Shown here one piece after another: positions 36,091 to 45,610 of a stretch of DNA of 64,000 nt. Location of the stretch: NCBI RefSeq assembly GCF_039545135.1, contig NZ_BAABRU010000019.1, positions 35,655 through 99,654 on the forward strand. Direction: 5' to 3'. Positions within the stretch are counted from its first letter, which is position 1, and every line of letters starts with the position of its first letter. The position numbers and the translations under genes are program-made. This DNA is from Herpetosiphon gulosus (GTDB lineage Bacteria > Chloroflexota > Chloroflexia > Chloroflexales > Herpetosiphonaceae). The notes under the pieces are model-generated. The model saw nothing but the letters and a program-made list of their open reading frames with translations, made no database searches and was not told the DNA's origin.

Positions 36091-38421
36091 TTATGCGACA
36101 ACCGACGTTGTGCGCTGAGCAACAGACAGGGTAAAGTTGCCACTCAGATCACAGTCGATCAGTAGTTCATCACCCGCCCGATATTTACCATGGAGCAATC
36201 CATTGCTGATTGGATCAACGATATGGGTTTGGATGAGGTGGCGTAAGCGTCGAACCCCACGCTCAAGATCGTAGCCATGATCCGTCAAATAGGTATGAGC
36301 ATTTGAGGTTAGGTCGAGCCGAATTTCATGGGCTAGCACCATCTGGCGGACATCGTGTAAGAAAAGTCCCGCCAATACTTCAAGGTGTTCAGCTTGGAGC
36401 GGTTGAAAAAGAATTACATCATTCAGTCGATGGAGAAAATCGAGGCTCAGCGAGGCTTTGATTTTGTCAAGTGCTTGTTGTTTCAAGTGCTCATAGCGGG
36501 CTACTTGGTCAATTTCAGGGAGCTCAGCTCTAAAACCAAGCCCCGTTTGGCGCTTAAAGAGCTCAGTACCCACGTTTGCCGTACACAACAACAACACATT
36601 TCGAAAATCAACATAACGCCCACGCGCATCAGTTATAGAGCCTTCTTCGAGGATTTGAATGAATATATTGATCACATCAGGATGGGCATAATCAATATTA
36701 TCAAGCAAGACAACGCTATACGGACGGCGACGAACGGATTCGGATAATTGACCGCCCTGATCATAGCCAATATAGCCAGGCGGAGCACCAATCAAGCGAC
36801 TGACACTATGGGCCTCGGCATATTCGCTCATATCCATCCGGATAAGTGCCTTGTTACTGCCAAGCAGATATTCCGCCAAGACTTTGCTCAACTCGGTTTT
36901 GCCGACCCCTGACGGCCCTAAGAACAATAAAGCCCCGATCAGCTCTTGCTTCGTTTTAAGTCCGGCAAAAGCGCGTTGGATGGCTTTGGTTACCCCTCGA
37001 ATTGCCTGGGCTTGACCAATCACCCGCTGACTAAGAATCTGCTCGATATCTTCGATACGGTTTAGGCCATCAGAAAAAAGTTGCGCTAAGGGTATCCCTG
37101 TTTGGATTGCAAGCACTTGCGCTACGTCGCGCCCACAAACAACAGTGGTAGGCGCTTCAGCACTGGAAGCCACATCGTCGGATACAAGTTGGCGTTGCCG
37201 ATAATACCAAACTCGACTCGCCGCTTCATCCAATAGATCAATCGCCTTGCCAGGCAAATAGAGATCAGGAATATATTGGGCAGCCAGTCGTGCCGCAGTA
37301 TACAAAGCCTCGTCGCTCAAGCTAAGCTCATGATGGGCTTCGTATTTCGGACGAATACCCTGTAAAATTGTTACCGTTTCCTCGATACCTGGCTCCTGCA
37401 CGACAATTGGCTGAAATCGCCGTTTGAGAGCGCTATCTTTCTCGATATGCTGGCTATATTCATCAAAGGTTGTTGCCCCAATGACCCGCAATTTGCCACG
37501 AGCTAAAGCTGGCTTTAACATATTCGCTGCATCAACGGTATTTTCGCTTGCGCCAGCCCCAACGATCATATGTAATTCATCAATGAAAAGAATCGCATCG
37601 TGGTCGCTAATTTGGTCGATAACGCTTTTAAGGCGCTCCTCAAATTGCCCACGATAAATCGCTCCAGCCAAAAGTGAGCCAACATCAAGCGACCAAACCG
37701 AGGTTTTTTGAAACGATGGGATTGCACCATGAGCCAATTGCTGCGCTAAACCTTCAACAATTGCCGTCTTACCAACCCCTGGTTCACCAATTAATACAAC
37801 GTTATTTTTGGTGCGTCGCCGTAAAATTTGGATGGTACGTTCAATCTCGGCGCTACGTCCAATCACAGGGTCTAGTCGGCCATTGCGGGCTTCTTCCGTC
37901 AGATTAATCCCTAATTTGGTTAGGAGTGAAGTATCGGCGGTATGATCAGGAGCTACCTCGGTGGATTTGGCATGCAAGGCTGCGTGCAAGCTATCGCAGA
38001 CAATGCTGCCATGAAGGCCTAAACGTGCCAAAATATAGGGAACAAAGCCCTTAGCCTCGCGAGCTAAAGCTAAAAGGAGCTGTTCAGGGCCAATCTGCAG
38101 TTGATTGAGTTGATCAGCTTCACGTGCCGCAGTATCCAAAAGGGTTTTTGTATGAGGGGCCAGCGGGAGGTAGGCAGGAAGCAAGGTTTGTTCATCATGG
38201 GCATGCGGGGTAATCATGGTCTGAATAATCTGCCGAGTTTGGGGATAGAAAACCCCTAATTCGTGCAATATCTGCACCGCAAGACCCTCATTTTGCCGCA
38301 ATAGCCCTAACAGCAAATGCTCTGGGCCTAAAAAACTATGGCTAAGACTCCGAGCTTCCTCTTGGGCCAACAACATAATATGCTGAATGTTGGGGTTAAG
38401 CCGTTCAAACGTATTCGCCAT
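36091..38421 (-). CDS. Clp-family AAA+ unfoldase (ClpA/ClpC-like)
   Basis: This is 776 aa; ATG 38421 is preferred (GGTGG 4 nt before). The N-domain at 1-145 has two Clp_N repeats ([34 protein letters not shown]). AAA-1 has GEPGVGKTA and [14 protein letters not shown]-2 has [10 protein letters not shown] and [11 protein letters not shown]. The linker between them is short, without the long coiled-coil of ClpB. GLGF, the type of loop that docks ClpP, lies in AAA-2. It is thus a protease-type unfoldase rather than a disaggregase. Finding it inside a biosynthetic arm is unusual; it may clear damaged or self-sacrificed proteins (inference). Confidence 0.88.
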   Translation of the reverse strand: MANTFERLNPNIQHIMLLAQEEARSLSHSFLGPEHLLLGLLRQNEGLAVQILHELGVFYPQTRQIIQTMITPHAHDEQTLLPAYLPLAPHTKTLLDTAAREADQLNQLQIGPEQLLLALAREAKGFVPYILARLGLHGSIVCDSLHAALHAKSTEVAPDHTADTSLLTKLGINLTEEARNGRLDPVIGRSAEIERTIQILRRRTKNNVVLIGEPGVGKTAIVEGLAQQLAHGAIPSFQKTSVWSLDVGSLLAGAIYRGQFEERLKSVIDQISDHDAILFIDELHMIVGAGASENTVDAANMLKPALARGKLRVIGATTFDEYSQHIEKDSALKRRFQPIVVQEPGIEETVTILQGIRPKYEAHHELSLSDEALYTAARLAAQYIPDLYLPGKAIDLLDEAASRVWYYRQRQLVSDDVASSAEAPTTVVCGRDVAQVLAIQTGIPLAQLFSDGLNRIEDIEQILSQRVIGQAQAIRGVTKAIQRAFAGLKTKQELIGALLFLGPSGVGKTELSKVLAEYLLGSNKALIRMDMSEYAEAHSVSRLIGAPPGYIGYDQGGQLSESVRRRPYSVVLLDNIDYAHPDVINIFIQILEEGSITDARGRYVDFRNVLLLCTANVGTELFKRQTGLGFRAELPEIDQVARYEHLKQQALDKIKASLSLDFLHRLNDVILFQPLQAEHLEVLAGLFLHDVRQMVLAHEIRLDLTSNAHTYLTDHGYDLERGVRRLRHLIQTHIVDPISNGLLHGKYRAGDELLIDCDLSGNFTLSVAQRTTSVVA

Positions 38422-38465
38422 AATACCACCGCACACAAATCAAAGGCTACAAACGACGCTCAATC

Positions 38466-39671
38466 CTACGTGCTGGCTGTGTGGCGACCAACAATGCTGA
38501 TGGTGAGCCAGCATGTAATCAATCCAAACAATCCAACGAGCAGCATAGCAGGGCGTAAGGCCGTAAATTCGGCAATCCAACCATAGATCAAAGGAGCGAT
38601 CAGCAGTGCTCCATAGGCCGACATCATAATTGGCGCAGCGACAGCTCCACTATTATTGGGTGATAACGGAGCCGCAGCACTGAGCGCCGTTGGTTGAATA
38701 CCAGCTACTGCCAAGCCCAAAATAATAAAAGCCACAATCGATACAGGAATCGTATTAAAGAGCAGCAAAAGCGCCGCCGCAATCAGCATCCCGATTCCAG
38801 AAATGAGCAAGGAAACCCGACTCCCCAAGCGAGCAACAATTGGTGCATTAATAAAACGACCAAGCAGCATTGCTCCATTAAACAAGGCAAAAACGGTTCC
38901 GCTAAGCGCAATTGAGGCTTCTAAACCAAGTAAATAAATGACTGTCCAAACGACAGCGATAGCTTCCGAGGCGCTGCCTAAAAAACAAATACTTGCGAGG
39001 GCAATAAACAAAGGTTTTTTGTGGAAGCTCCCGTCTGCTGGATCAGCTGATTCAGTTTGGGCTTGGCCGGCAGTTGGGTAGCGGGCTGGAAATGTCGCAA
39101 GGATAATCGGGGAACAACAAATCGCTGCCGAAGCTATGGCAACTGCTTGATACGACCAACCAGATTCGAGGGCAAATCCGGTGATAAACGCCCCTAACAT
39201 AACCCCGCCGCTTGATAAGCCATGCATAACATTCAAAATATGCCGACCACTAGCCTGCTCAAAATCCATACTTGCACTATTGGTCGCCGCATCGAGCATG
39301 GCAAAGCCGGCTCCTGAAAGAATCAGGCCAAGGATTAAACCCCAAAGATTGCCAATTGTCGCAAACGCAAGCATGGCACTGACTAAAAGCAACAAACTCA
39401 AAATGGATTGCCATTTATTCCCAAGTCGCAGATAGAGCTTACTGTTAAACATTAATACCAGAAACCCTACGACCGGCAGGGCAAGCTGGACAGTCCCAAA
39501 AATACCCTCGGTCAAGGCCAGGGCAAGCATAACTTCGGCTAAGATCACACCCTGCACACCTAGTACCAGACCAAATGCAATGAACTGCCCAGCCAACAAC
39601 GCTATCAGCAGGGTTGGCTTCCAAGCCTGTTTGGTGGCGGGGTTGGCTTCATGGACCATTGATTGACTCAT
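38466..39671 (-). CDS. Major facilitator superfamily transporter
   Basis: This is about 401 aa from ATG 39671 (GAGGAG close before). Twelve hydrophobic spans are arranged in two halves. NSKLYLRLGNKWQ lies between spans 2 and 3, the position of the MFS loop, and FINAPIVARLGSRVSLL is its counterpart in the second half. The closest type is the FucP/YbjJ-like sugar or drug permeases. Within this locus it is the best candidate exporter of the product or an intermediate, by position only. Confidence 0.85.
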   Translation of the reverse strand: MSQSMVHEANPATKQAWKPTLLIALLAGQFIAFGLVLGVQGVILAEVMLALALTEGIFGTVQLALPVVGFLVLMFNSKLYLRLGNKWQSILSLLLLVSAMLAFATIGNLWGLILGLILSGAGFAMLDAATNSASMDFEQASGRHILNVMHGLSSGGVMLGAFITGFALESGWSYQAVAIASAAICCSPIILATFPARYPTAGQAQTESADPADGSFHKKPLFIALASICFLGSASEAIAVVWTVIYLLGLEASIALSGTVFALFNGAMLLGRFINAPIVARLGSRVSLLISGIGMLIAAALLLLFNTIPVSIVAFIILGLAVAGIQPTALSAAAPLSPNNSGAVAAPIMMSAYGALLIAPLIYGWIAEFTALRPAMLLVGLFGLITCWLTISIVGRHTAST

Positions 39672-39764
39672 ATGCTCCTCACTTGTACACATACCATCAA
39701 CAAGCAGATGTGGTTGGAGGCTGTAATCATGCCCCCAACCACATTTCGGCAGAAACTGTGCGCC

Positions 39765-40991
39765 TTATGCGCGAGGAATCCGTGGATCTTCGTCAGCAAT
39801 GCCATCACAGTTCAGGTCAAGTTCGCCATTGATAGTGCCATGACAAGGAATCAAATTAACATTGAGTTTGCCATCGCCAGTTAGATCGCCGAGCTTACCA
39901 CGGAAAGTTCCGTAGATCACGGTGTTAGCCATCTTGCCAACGACGGGATCAGCTGTGCTTACCAACTGAACGGTACCAGGGGCAATAATCCCCGTTTCAA
40001 GGTAGCGATTAAGATCAGTGTGGGCCCAGCCCCAGAAACGACCACGCACACTGCGCACAATCCCAACTTCGCGCAAGCGTTCGCCACGTGCACCCTCAAG
40101 TCCATCTGAGGCATGCATGTTCATTTCTTTGAGTTTGCCAGGGCGTAGGCGCTCGGTACCAGCAGCGCGAGCCAAAGATACCGGAGTAACAATCGGTGCC
40201 CCAACTTTAACTTTGCCCGATTGATAGAATGGGCGCATCGTGTTCGATTCATAGATGTGCTGGGTTACAGTATCAGTGATAGGGTAGGAAGCACCACGGA
40301 ACATAAAGGTTTCATAGTGGTTGCTGCCATCTTCATGGTAGTTCAACAGTTCTTTCTCGATCACCAGATCGCTCATAAAGCTTGAGCTATTGGTACAAGC
40401 TAATACCCGACCAAGGATTGATGAAAACCATTGGGGTGAGAGCCGGGCCTGCACCCAACCCATGCCAGGAACATTCACATCAGCAAAGCCTGCAATTTGC
40501 AATGGCAAGGTTTGATCGAAGGTGCGATCATTTTCATATTGAACTTCGTTGTAGACCATCGGATATTCTTGGCCAGTTAACTCTTCGAGGAACAAGGTCG
40601 CCCAATCACGGACTTCGCTATGGGTATCGCTCAAGGCAGCAGTTAAAGCTGGTACGGCTGCATCTTCGCCAACCTTAACCATCAACCAGAGCAAATTCCA
40701 GCGTACTGATGGGTCACTTTCAATGTTAAGGTGATTGCTCAAAACAGCTAAAGCAGCCTTTTGATTACGATGGGCATATTCCCAGAGTGCGCGTTCGCGC
40801 TCCAAGGCACTTGGATGATCAGCAGCAGCCTTCAGCAGTTCAGCATCACTACGGGCATCAAAATTGGCCAAGTGGGAAACCGGAGGTGCGCCAAAGCGGA
40901 AGCGTTCCGCAATATCTTGGAAGGATTGATTAACGATCAGGTTGTTCAAATCCGACGTGTTTGATCCGGTTGCCATTTGTTGTTTCAACAT
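39765..40991 (-). CDS. HEAT-repeat protein of unknown function in the biosynthetic arm
   Basis: This gives 408 aa from ATG 40991 (AAGGAG 7 nt before); another ATG at 41015 lacks a site. Residues about 30-140 are HEAT-like helices (SALERERALWEYAHRNQ, DPSVRWNLLWLMVKVGEDAAVPALTAAL, SEVRDWATLFLEELTG). The middle (about 150-360) is a domain I do not recognise, with WVQARLSPQWFSSILGRVL and PFYQSGKVKVGAPIVTPVSL. The end holds two acidic calcium-type loops, DLTGDGKLNVN and DLNCDGIADEDP. No signal peptide is visible. A scaffold or ligand-binding role is a guess. Confidence 0.7.
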   Translation of the reverse strand: MLKQQMATGSNTSDLNNLIVNQSFQDIAERFRFGAPPVSHLANFDARSDAELLKAAADHPSALERERALWEYAHRNQKAALAVLSNHLNIESDPSVRWNLLWLMVKVGEDAAVPALTAALSDTHSEVRDWATLFLEELTGQEYPMVYNEVQYENDRTFDQTLPLQIAGFADVNVPGMGWVQARLSPQWFSSILGRVLACTNSSSFMSDLVIEKELLNYHEDGSNHYETFMFRGASYPITDTVTQHIYESNTMRPFYQSGKVKVGAPIVTPVSLARAAGTERLRPGKLKEMNMHASDGLEGARGERLREVGIVRSVRGRFWGWAHTDLNRYLETGIIAPGTVQLVSTADPVVGKMANTVIYGTFRGKLGDLTGDGKLNVNLIPCHGTINGELDLNCDGIADEDPRIPRA

Positions 40992-41130
40992 CTGAGAACT
41001 CCTTAAGTTAGCCATTGAGAACCTATAGGCGGTTGGAGAATTCCCGTATTGCTGCTTGCGCCTACCTTAGTATGCGCTATCGATGCCTGATTGAGTTCTT
41101 CGATCTTTCGATCTTTTAAAGTTTTTTTAC

Positions 41131-41625
41131 TTAACCCTCAGCTTGAATTGCTACGAGTTCGGCAGCTTCTGGAGGAACTGTTCCATAGGTGATACCGTGT
41201 TCAAGGTAAAATTTCAAAAGCGTGAGCGCCTCACCCCAGCCAGTAGCACAACCTAAACATGCTTGGAGTGATGAGGTCGTTCGCTTGTAGCCTTGTTCGA
41301 CCAAATGGACCAACGTTCCAGTGCCAAGCGGATTTAATGTAAAGGCTACGGTCGTTGGCTCGCCGCTTGGTGACCACTGAAATACAAAGCGTTGGGCAGG
41401 TAAGGCCTCAAGTACCGGGCCGCCATCTTCGGCAGTCCAACGGCCAGCCCCAAAATTCTGCCAACGCAAGTGAATCTTGCCTCCAGGCCGAGGGTCAATT
41501 GTCGTTCCTTGGGTAAACCAAGCATCCCATCCTGCACCCGTTGTCAGGGCTTCATAGACCCGTGCGGGGACAACATTGATATAGGTCACAAGTTCAATTG
41601 GTGGTACTGACTGAGAACCAGCCAT
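41131..41625 (-). CDS. SRPBCC (AHSA1/START-like) protein, candidate self-resistance protein
   Basis: This gives 164 aa from ATG 41625 (GGGAGGA 7 nt before). The AHSA1-type layout is complete: VTYINVVPARVYEALTT, WDAWFTQGTTIDPRPGGKIHLRW, PVLEALPAQRFVFQWSPSGEPTTVAFTLNP, and a long C-terminal helix (GWGEALTLLKFYLEHG). The fold holds a hydrophobic pocket. CalC, which protects the calicheamicin producer by reacting with the enediyne and being cut, has this fold and similar size. In an enediyne locus a CalC-like role is a strong hypothesis, but SRPBCC proteins have many other roles. Confidence 0.82.
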   Translation of the reverse strand: MAGSQSVPPIELVTYINVVPARVYEALTTGAGWDAWFTQGTTIDPRPGGKIHLRWQNFGAGRWTAEDGGPVLEALPAQRFVFQWSPSGEPTTVAFTLNPLGTGTLVHLVEQGYKRTTSSLQACLGCATGWGEALTLLKFYLEHGITYGTVPPEAAELVAIQAEG

Positions 41626-41672
41626 GATCAAATCCTCCCAAACCGCCCATGCAAGGCTTCATTTGCATAGAC

Positions 41673-42857
41673 TTAGGCCACAACTTTAACGCTCTCGAGC
41701 GTATCAAAGCCGCGGAACATAAACTCAAGGTTATCCTGGTCAACTCCGGCATATACTTGAACAAATTGCTTAATATTGCCGTTGAAATCAAGCTGATACG
41801 CTCGTCCACGTAGCGTTTCAGCAACCCATAACGTATCGTCCTGCACTGAAATTCCCGAGCCAAGAAAGCCGGGCTGAGGATGCCAGATAATCCGATGCTG
41901 ACTGCTACCGGCCTCCATCTGAAAAACCATACATTTTTCTTGGGTACCTTCGCTCATCGTGCCCGCGAATGAACCATCAGGTAGCCGTACAACCCCAACC
42001 AGCGAGGCATCAACCCCCGAGATTTCACCAACAACCTCTTTTGCGCCATTTCGGGTATTGATCCGAATAATCTGACCACCGCTAGCTTTACCATGAGGTT
42101 GACGGGTATTCGCAACCAACACATGATCTGGACCATCAACACTTAGCGTCGAGGGCTGATCAAGCTCATCGGCAAGCACTGAAATCATGCCAGTCTGAAG
42201 ATTGATCGCGATGACCTTGCCATTGCCTTGCCAATTGTTAAAATCGCAGGCAAGCACTTGTGTATCATCAGGAGTGATCACTAAACCAGCCAAATCAAGC
42301 ATCTGATCTTGGTAAGGCAGGCCTGAGACCTCGTCATAGGCAGTAAAAGCTCGCAGCAAATTGCCGCTTTGAGCATCAATCTCAAGCACGGCGCTGGTTC
42401 CAGCAACCCCAACGTGTGAGGCCGTAGGGCCACGCATGCCACTCATCGAAACATACACCCGACTGCGATCTGAATTGACCGCGACATCCCAAAGATGCGC
42501 CTGATAGGCACTAGAAATATCTAAATATGGGCGGCTTTGGCCATCACGGAGCAGCGAAATCCGATTGGAACGTTGATCGACGGCCAATACATCGCCTCGC
42601 TTAAGGGTCGTTGGGGCATGGGCCGTTACAATAAACATGGTATCGACAACCTTATGCAACGCTGGGAGTTGGGTCAAGCTATGCACATGGATCGCCGAAA
42701 CAATTTGTTTTTGAATTGTGGCTAAGGCTTTTGAAGAGGCATCGGCGGTAAGGACGGAGATTGTGTACTGGTTTGTTTGGATATTCGGCAATCCGCGAAT
42801 TGTTGGTGAGTCGTCGGCTGGTTCTAACAAGGCTTTTTCGGTTGCACTTGAGGTCAT
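41673..42857 (-). CDS. SMP-30/NHL-like beta-propeller protein
   Basis: This is 394 aa with ATG 42857 behind AAGGAG. No signal peptide is visible. Repeated blades are recognisable: LPALHKVVDTMFIVTAHAP, AVNSDRSRVYVSMSG, LVITPDDTQVLACDFNNW, DGPDHVLVANTRQPHG, VRLPDGSFAGTMSEG and ISVQDDTLWVAETLRGRAY. These resemble SMP-30/strictosidine-synthase-like six-bladed propellers. Such proteins are lactonases, synthases or binding proteins; the catalytic metal ligands cannot be assigned with certainty. It lies between the regulator and SRPBCC genes in one apparent transcript. Confidence 0.72.
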   Translation of the reverse strand: MTSSATEKALLEPADDSPTIRGLPNIQTNQYTISVLTADASSKALATIQKQIVSAIHVHSLTQLPALHKVVDTMFIVTAHAPTTLKRGDVLAVDQRSNRISLLRDGQSRPYLDISSAYQAHLWDVAVNSDRSRVYVSMSGMRGPTASHVGVAGTSAVLEIDAQSGNLLRAFTAYDEVSGLPYQDQMLDLAGLVITPDDTQVLACDFNNWQGNGKVIAINLQTGMISVLADELDQPSTLSVDGPDHVLVANTRQPHGKASGGQIIRINTRNGAKEVVGEISGVDASLVGVVRLPDGSFAGTMSEGTQEKCMVFQMEAGSSQHRIIWHPQPGFLGSGISVQDDTLWVAETLRGRAYQLDFNGNIKQFVQVYAGVDQDNLEFMFRGFDTLESVKVVA

Positions 42858-42860
42858 GGA

Positions 42861-43751
42861 CTAACTCCTTTGGACAAAGAGCTCAAGCTGTTGCTGAGCA
42901 AGTACCATAAAATAAAATAATGCGCTAAGAAGGGGCGGATCAGTTGGCTGCATTGGGCGTAGATGGAGATCAATATGGTTTTGATAGCGACCGTTACGGA
43001 CCCATAAGGGACGATCACCCATGCCAACCAAAAGATCTTCTCGTTGCCAATCAAGTAATAAAAACGATCGAGGGTCTTGCGACCACTCAAATGCGGTTGC
43101 AAAAATGTAATAACGGCCATCGGCAACCGGTGGAAGCATATATAAGCGGGATGCAGGAGCAATCGTATAGGCAATCGGCTTGCCTTGAGGCATTGGCAAG
43201 GGATACAAGCCAATCAGCGTGGGTGTTGCTGGCCTTTGGGTTTTAATAGCAACGGGTGTTTGGGCTGCTTGATGGGCATAAACCGAACCCATAGCGATTT
43301 GTTTGTGCGAATGAAATATGCTTGGTAATGCCCGTTGTTGGGCTTGTAGAAACGCCTGAAACAAGCGCCAATTGTCTTGATCGGCTAACTCGCGAAACCC
43401 TTGCGGTGAAATGCCTACCAACTCGGTAAAACGCGAGCTAAAGGTTCCGAGGCTGTTATAGCCAACCTCGTAGCAAATATCGATCACCCGCAGGGTTGTA
43501 TCGATCAAAAGCCGTTTGGCGGCATCTATCCGTAGTGCCGTCAGATAGCGGCTTGGCGGAATTCCCACAATCGAACGAAATACTTGATTGAAATAACATG
43601 GACTGAAATTAGCCATTTCAGCCATATCATTCAGCGACATAGGATTCCAGAAATTCTGCCGCATCGTTTCAACGACTTGCCGAACGGCCTGTTGTTGCTG
43701 CGTAATGCTTGAACGATCAAAGCCTGTGTGCGCCGGTGCGCCATACGTCAT
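42861..43751 (-). CDS. AraC-type regulator with N-terminal DNA-binding domain
   Basis: This gives 296 aa from ATG 43751 (AAGGAA upstream), 17 nt after the cupin gene. The AraC double helix-turn-helix is at the N-terminus (about 25-120: NPMSLNDMAEMANFSPCYFNQVFRSIVG, and YEVGYNSLGTFSSRFTELVGISP). Most family members have it at the C-terminus. The C-terminal ~170 residues form a beta-rich domain (TLIGLYPLPMPQGKPIAY, ADGRYYIFATAFEWSQDP) shared with the regulator at 44703. It probably controls this locus and binds a small ligand through the C-terminal domain (inferred). Confidence 0.85.
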   Translation of the reverse strand: MTYGAPAHTGFDRSSITQQQQAVRQVVETMRQNFWNPMSLNDMAEMANFSPCYFNQVFRSIVGIPPSRYLTALRIDAAKRLLIDTTLRVIDICYEVGYNSLGTFSSRFTELVGISPQGFRELADQDNWRLFQAFLQAQQRALPSIFHSHKQIAMGSVYAHQAAQTPVAIKTQRPATPTLIGLYPLPMPQGKPIAYTIAPASRLYMLPPVADGRYYIFATAFEWSQDPRSFLLLDWQREDLLVGMGDRPLWVRNGRYQNHIDLHLRPMQPTDPPLLSALFYFMVLAQQQLELFVQRS

Positions 43752-43768
43752 ACGCGATAGTTCCTTAG

Positions 43769-44386
43769 CTAGGAGCCTGACCCCAAGACTTCTTGCTGAA
43801 GTGGAGTCTGCCAAGTTTGCCAAGCATTATCACCATCGAACCAGAGTTTGCGCTCGACCATGATATATGTTCCATCAGGCTGGGGCTCGTAAATATAAAA
43901 ATCGGTGATCGGCGTAAGATAAATATGAACTGTTGCCGCCCAGGTATCAGTTGCGTTGACCATATCGTGGAGTTGGCTCGTTTCATCAGGTAAGATCGGG
44001 GTTACATAGGCGGCCTTTAATACGCTTGTTTCTTGCTTTTGGAGCCATGCACGCTGAGCTTCGGTGCGGAGAATCTGATATTTTGCTTCGATGGTATGTC
44101 CAGCTAAGGCAGCAACAGCCCCAACAGTTCCATTATGATCATGAATTGGGCTGGCGCTTTGGGGTCCCCACAACACGACCACAATTTGAAAATCATCATC
44201 AAAGGAATTAAGCAAGATCCGCGTATACAATCCACAACTGGTATTCGTAATATTAACTTGGCGATTGGCTGGCTCCGAGACAAACGCAATCAAGGCTTGC
44301 CTTAGTTGGGCAAGTTGGGTCGATTGCGCAAGGGCTTGGCGTTTAATCATTCGAATGGCCTGAATGAGTTCGAGTGGCTTCATCAT
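43769..44386 (-). CDS. Cysteine dioxygenase-type cupin (thiol dioxygenase)
   Basis: This gives 205 aa from ATG 44386 (AAAGGAG just before; ATG 44383 is an alternative). The cupin signature is that of the cysteine dioxygenase family: TRILLNSFDDDFQIVVVLWGPQSASPIHDHNGTVG-type metal site (HxH in IHDHNG), GAVAALAGHTIEAKY, and a later His (QLHDMVN). These enzymes use Fe(II) and oxygen to turn thiols into sulfinates. The exact substrate cannot be read. In this locus it could act on a cysteine-like or thiol-bearing product or supply a sulfur intermediate. Confidence 0.8.
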   Translation of the reverse strand: MMKPLELIQAIRMIKRQALAQSTQLAQLRQALIAFVSEPANRQVNITNTSCGLYTRILLNSFDDDFQIVVVLWGPQSASPIHDHNGTVGAVAALAGHTIEAKYQILRTEAQRAWLQKQETSVLKAAYVTPILPDETSQLHDMVNATDTWAATVHIYLTPITDFYIYEPQPDGTYIMVERKLWFDGDNAWQTWQTPLQQEVLGSGS

Positions 44387-44702
44387 GGAACTCCTTTTGT
44401 TTAGAGCCACCAACGTTCAGCACCCTAAGGCCTGCATCAATCCACGCATGGATTAACGCTATCCGTTGGGTTTGTAAATTTGCCAAGTGTTTTTAGAAAT
44501 ATGGATTGATCAGAAAAGGTATGTACGTGGTTTGGGTGAATGGAATGTGGAATGCTAGAAGTATTGGTAGAGTGATTGGATTGCTTGACGCTAGCATACG
44601 CAACGTTTGGGCTAATTACTTCTTCTAGATTGCGCGTTTTTTGGCAAAGAAGGGGGACACTCTTCCATTATGATGCCTCAAATGGAAGAGTGCATGCAGA
44701 TT
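44387..44702. other. Gap between the cupin gene and the upstream regulator
   Basis: Apart from the hairpin at 44658-44692 no feature is supported. The part nearest 44387 should hold the promoter of the minus-strand unit from 44386 to 35130; no box is convincing. Confidence 0.5.
44658..44692 (-). terminator. Hairpin after the second regulator gene
   Basis: A perfect 12-bp stem (44658-44669 with 44681-44692) with an 11-nt loop starts 11 nt after the stop codon at 44703. On the minus strand it is followed by TCCCCCTTCTTT, a moderate T-rich tail. It splits the arm into two transcripts. Confidence 0.7.
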
Positions 44703-45581
44703 TTAGGTTGTCAGGGCTGAGGGTACCGTCAGCAGTGGGGGATCAGTTGGGCGGCGACGGCGTAGACTAATTACGCCACAGCTCGTAAACTTATCTGAAC
44801 GGAGCATAATAACACTGGCGGTTCTACCAAACCAAGCTGTCTGTTCACAAGGTAAGAGATAGGCCAATGGATCATTCGACCAAGGTATAGCCCCTGCAAA
44901 TAGATGGTATCGGCCTGGTTTTTCAGCCTTGAGTTGAAAATCGCCAAGTGCATTAAGAAAAACACAACTAACAGGCTGGCCTAAAGGCGCTGCAATTGGA
45001 TAGAGACCGATAAAAATCGAGCCACTAAAGCTTTCTGGGGCAATGATGCTCCCCTGCACAGACAATGCTTGTTGATCAGGTTTGGATTCATGCACATATT
45101 GGTGGTGTAGACGATCCAAGCGCGGAGTTTCAAAGGTAGCCTTGAGCAAGCGCAACCGTCGAGGTGAAACCCCAACAACCTGTGTGAACTGGGTCGTAAA
45201 CGTGCCTAAACTACTATAGCCAGCCTCGAAACAAATCGCAGTAATACTTAAATCGGTGGTAAGCAACAAACGCTTGGCCCGATCAAGCCGCAGGGTTGAT
45301 AAAAATTTACCAGGTGGCAGCCCAACCGTTTGGCGGAAGATGCGATTAAAATGGAAAGGGCTAAGGTTTGCAATATCAGCTAATTGTTCCAGCCGTAATA
45401 ATTCATGTGATTGTCCTCGCATTACGCCAATAACCCGCTCGACCGCCTCGCTATAATGGGTTGTTTGATCGTGATCATGCCACTGTTCTGGGCTTGATGG
45501 CTGGCGAATACTCGATAGCGTTCCTCGTTGATCAGCAAGATTCCCCTTTAGCTCGTTGATTAATCCCGATTCCAAGGACAT
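44703..45581 (-). CDS. Second AraC-type regulator with N-terminal DNA-binding domain
   Basis: This is 292 aa, ATG 45581 with AGGAGG 5 nt before. It has the same layout as the regulator at 42861. The double HTH is at about 40-150 (LRLEQLADIANLSPFHFNRIFRQTVGLPP, CFEAGYSSLGTFTTQFTQVVGVSP). The beta-rich C-terminal domain reads FIGLYPIAAPLGQPVSCVFL, RYHLFAGAIPWSNDPLAYLLP and RRRRPTDPPLLT. The two are clear paralogues. It is cotranscribed with the upstream E4-E5 pair, which suggests autoregulation of that unit. Confidence 0.85.
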   Translation of the reverse strand: MSLESGLINELKGNLADQRGTLSSIRQPSSPEQWHDHDQTTHYSEAVERVIGVMRGQSHELLRLEQLADIANLSPFHFNRIFRQTVGLPPGKFLSTLRLDRAKRLLLTTDLSITAICFEAGYSSLGTFTTQFTQVVGVSPRRLRLLKATFETPRLDRLHHQYVHESKPDQQALSVQGSIIAPESFSGSIFIGLYPIAAPLGQPVSCVFLNALGDFQLKAEKPGRYHLFAGAIPWSNDPLAYLLPCEQTAWFGRTASVIMLRSDKFTSCGVISLRRRRPTDPPLLTVPSALTT

Positions 45582-45610
45582 CTCGACCTCCTCAAATGAC
45601 GATCACCAGA

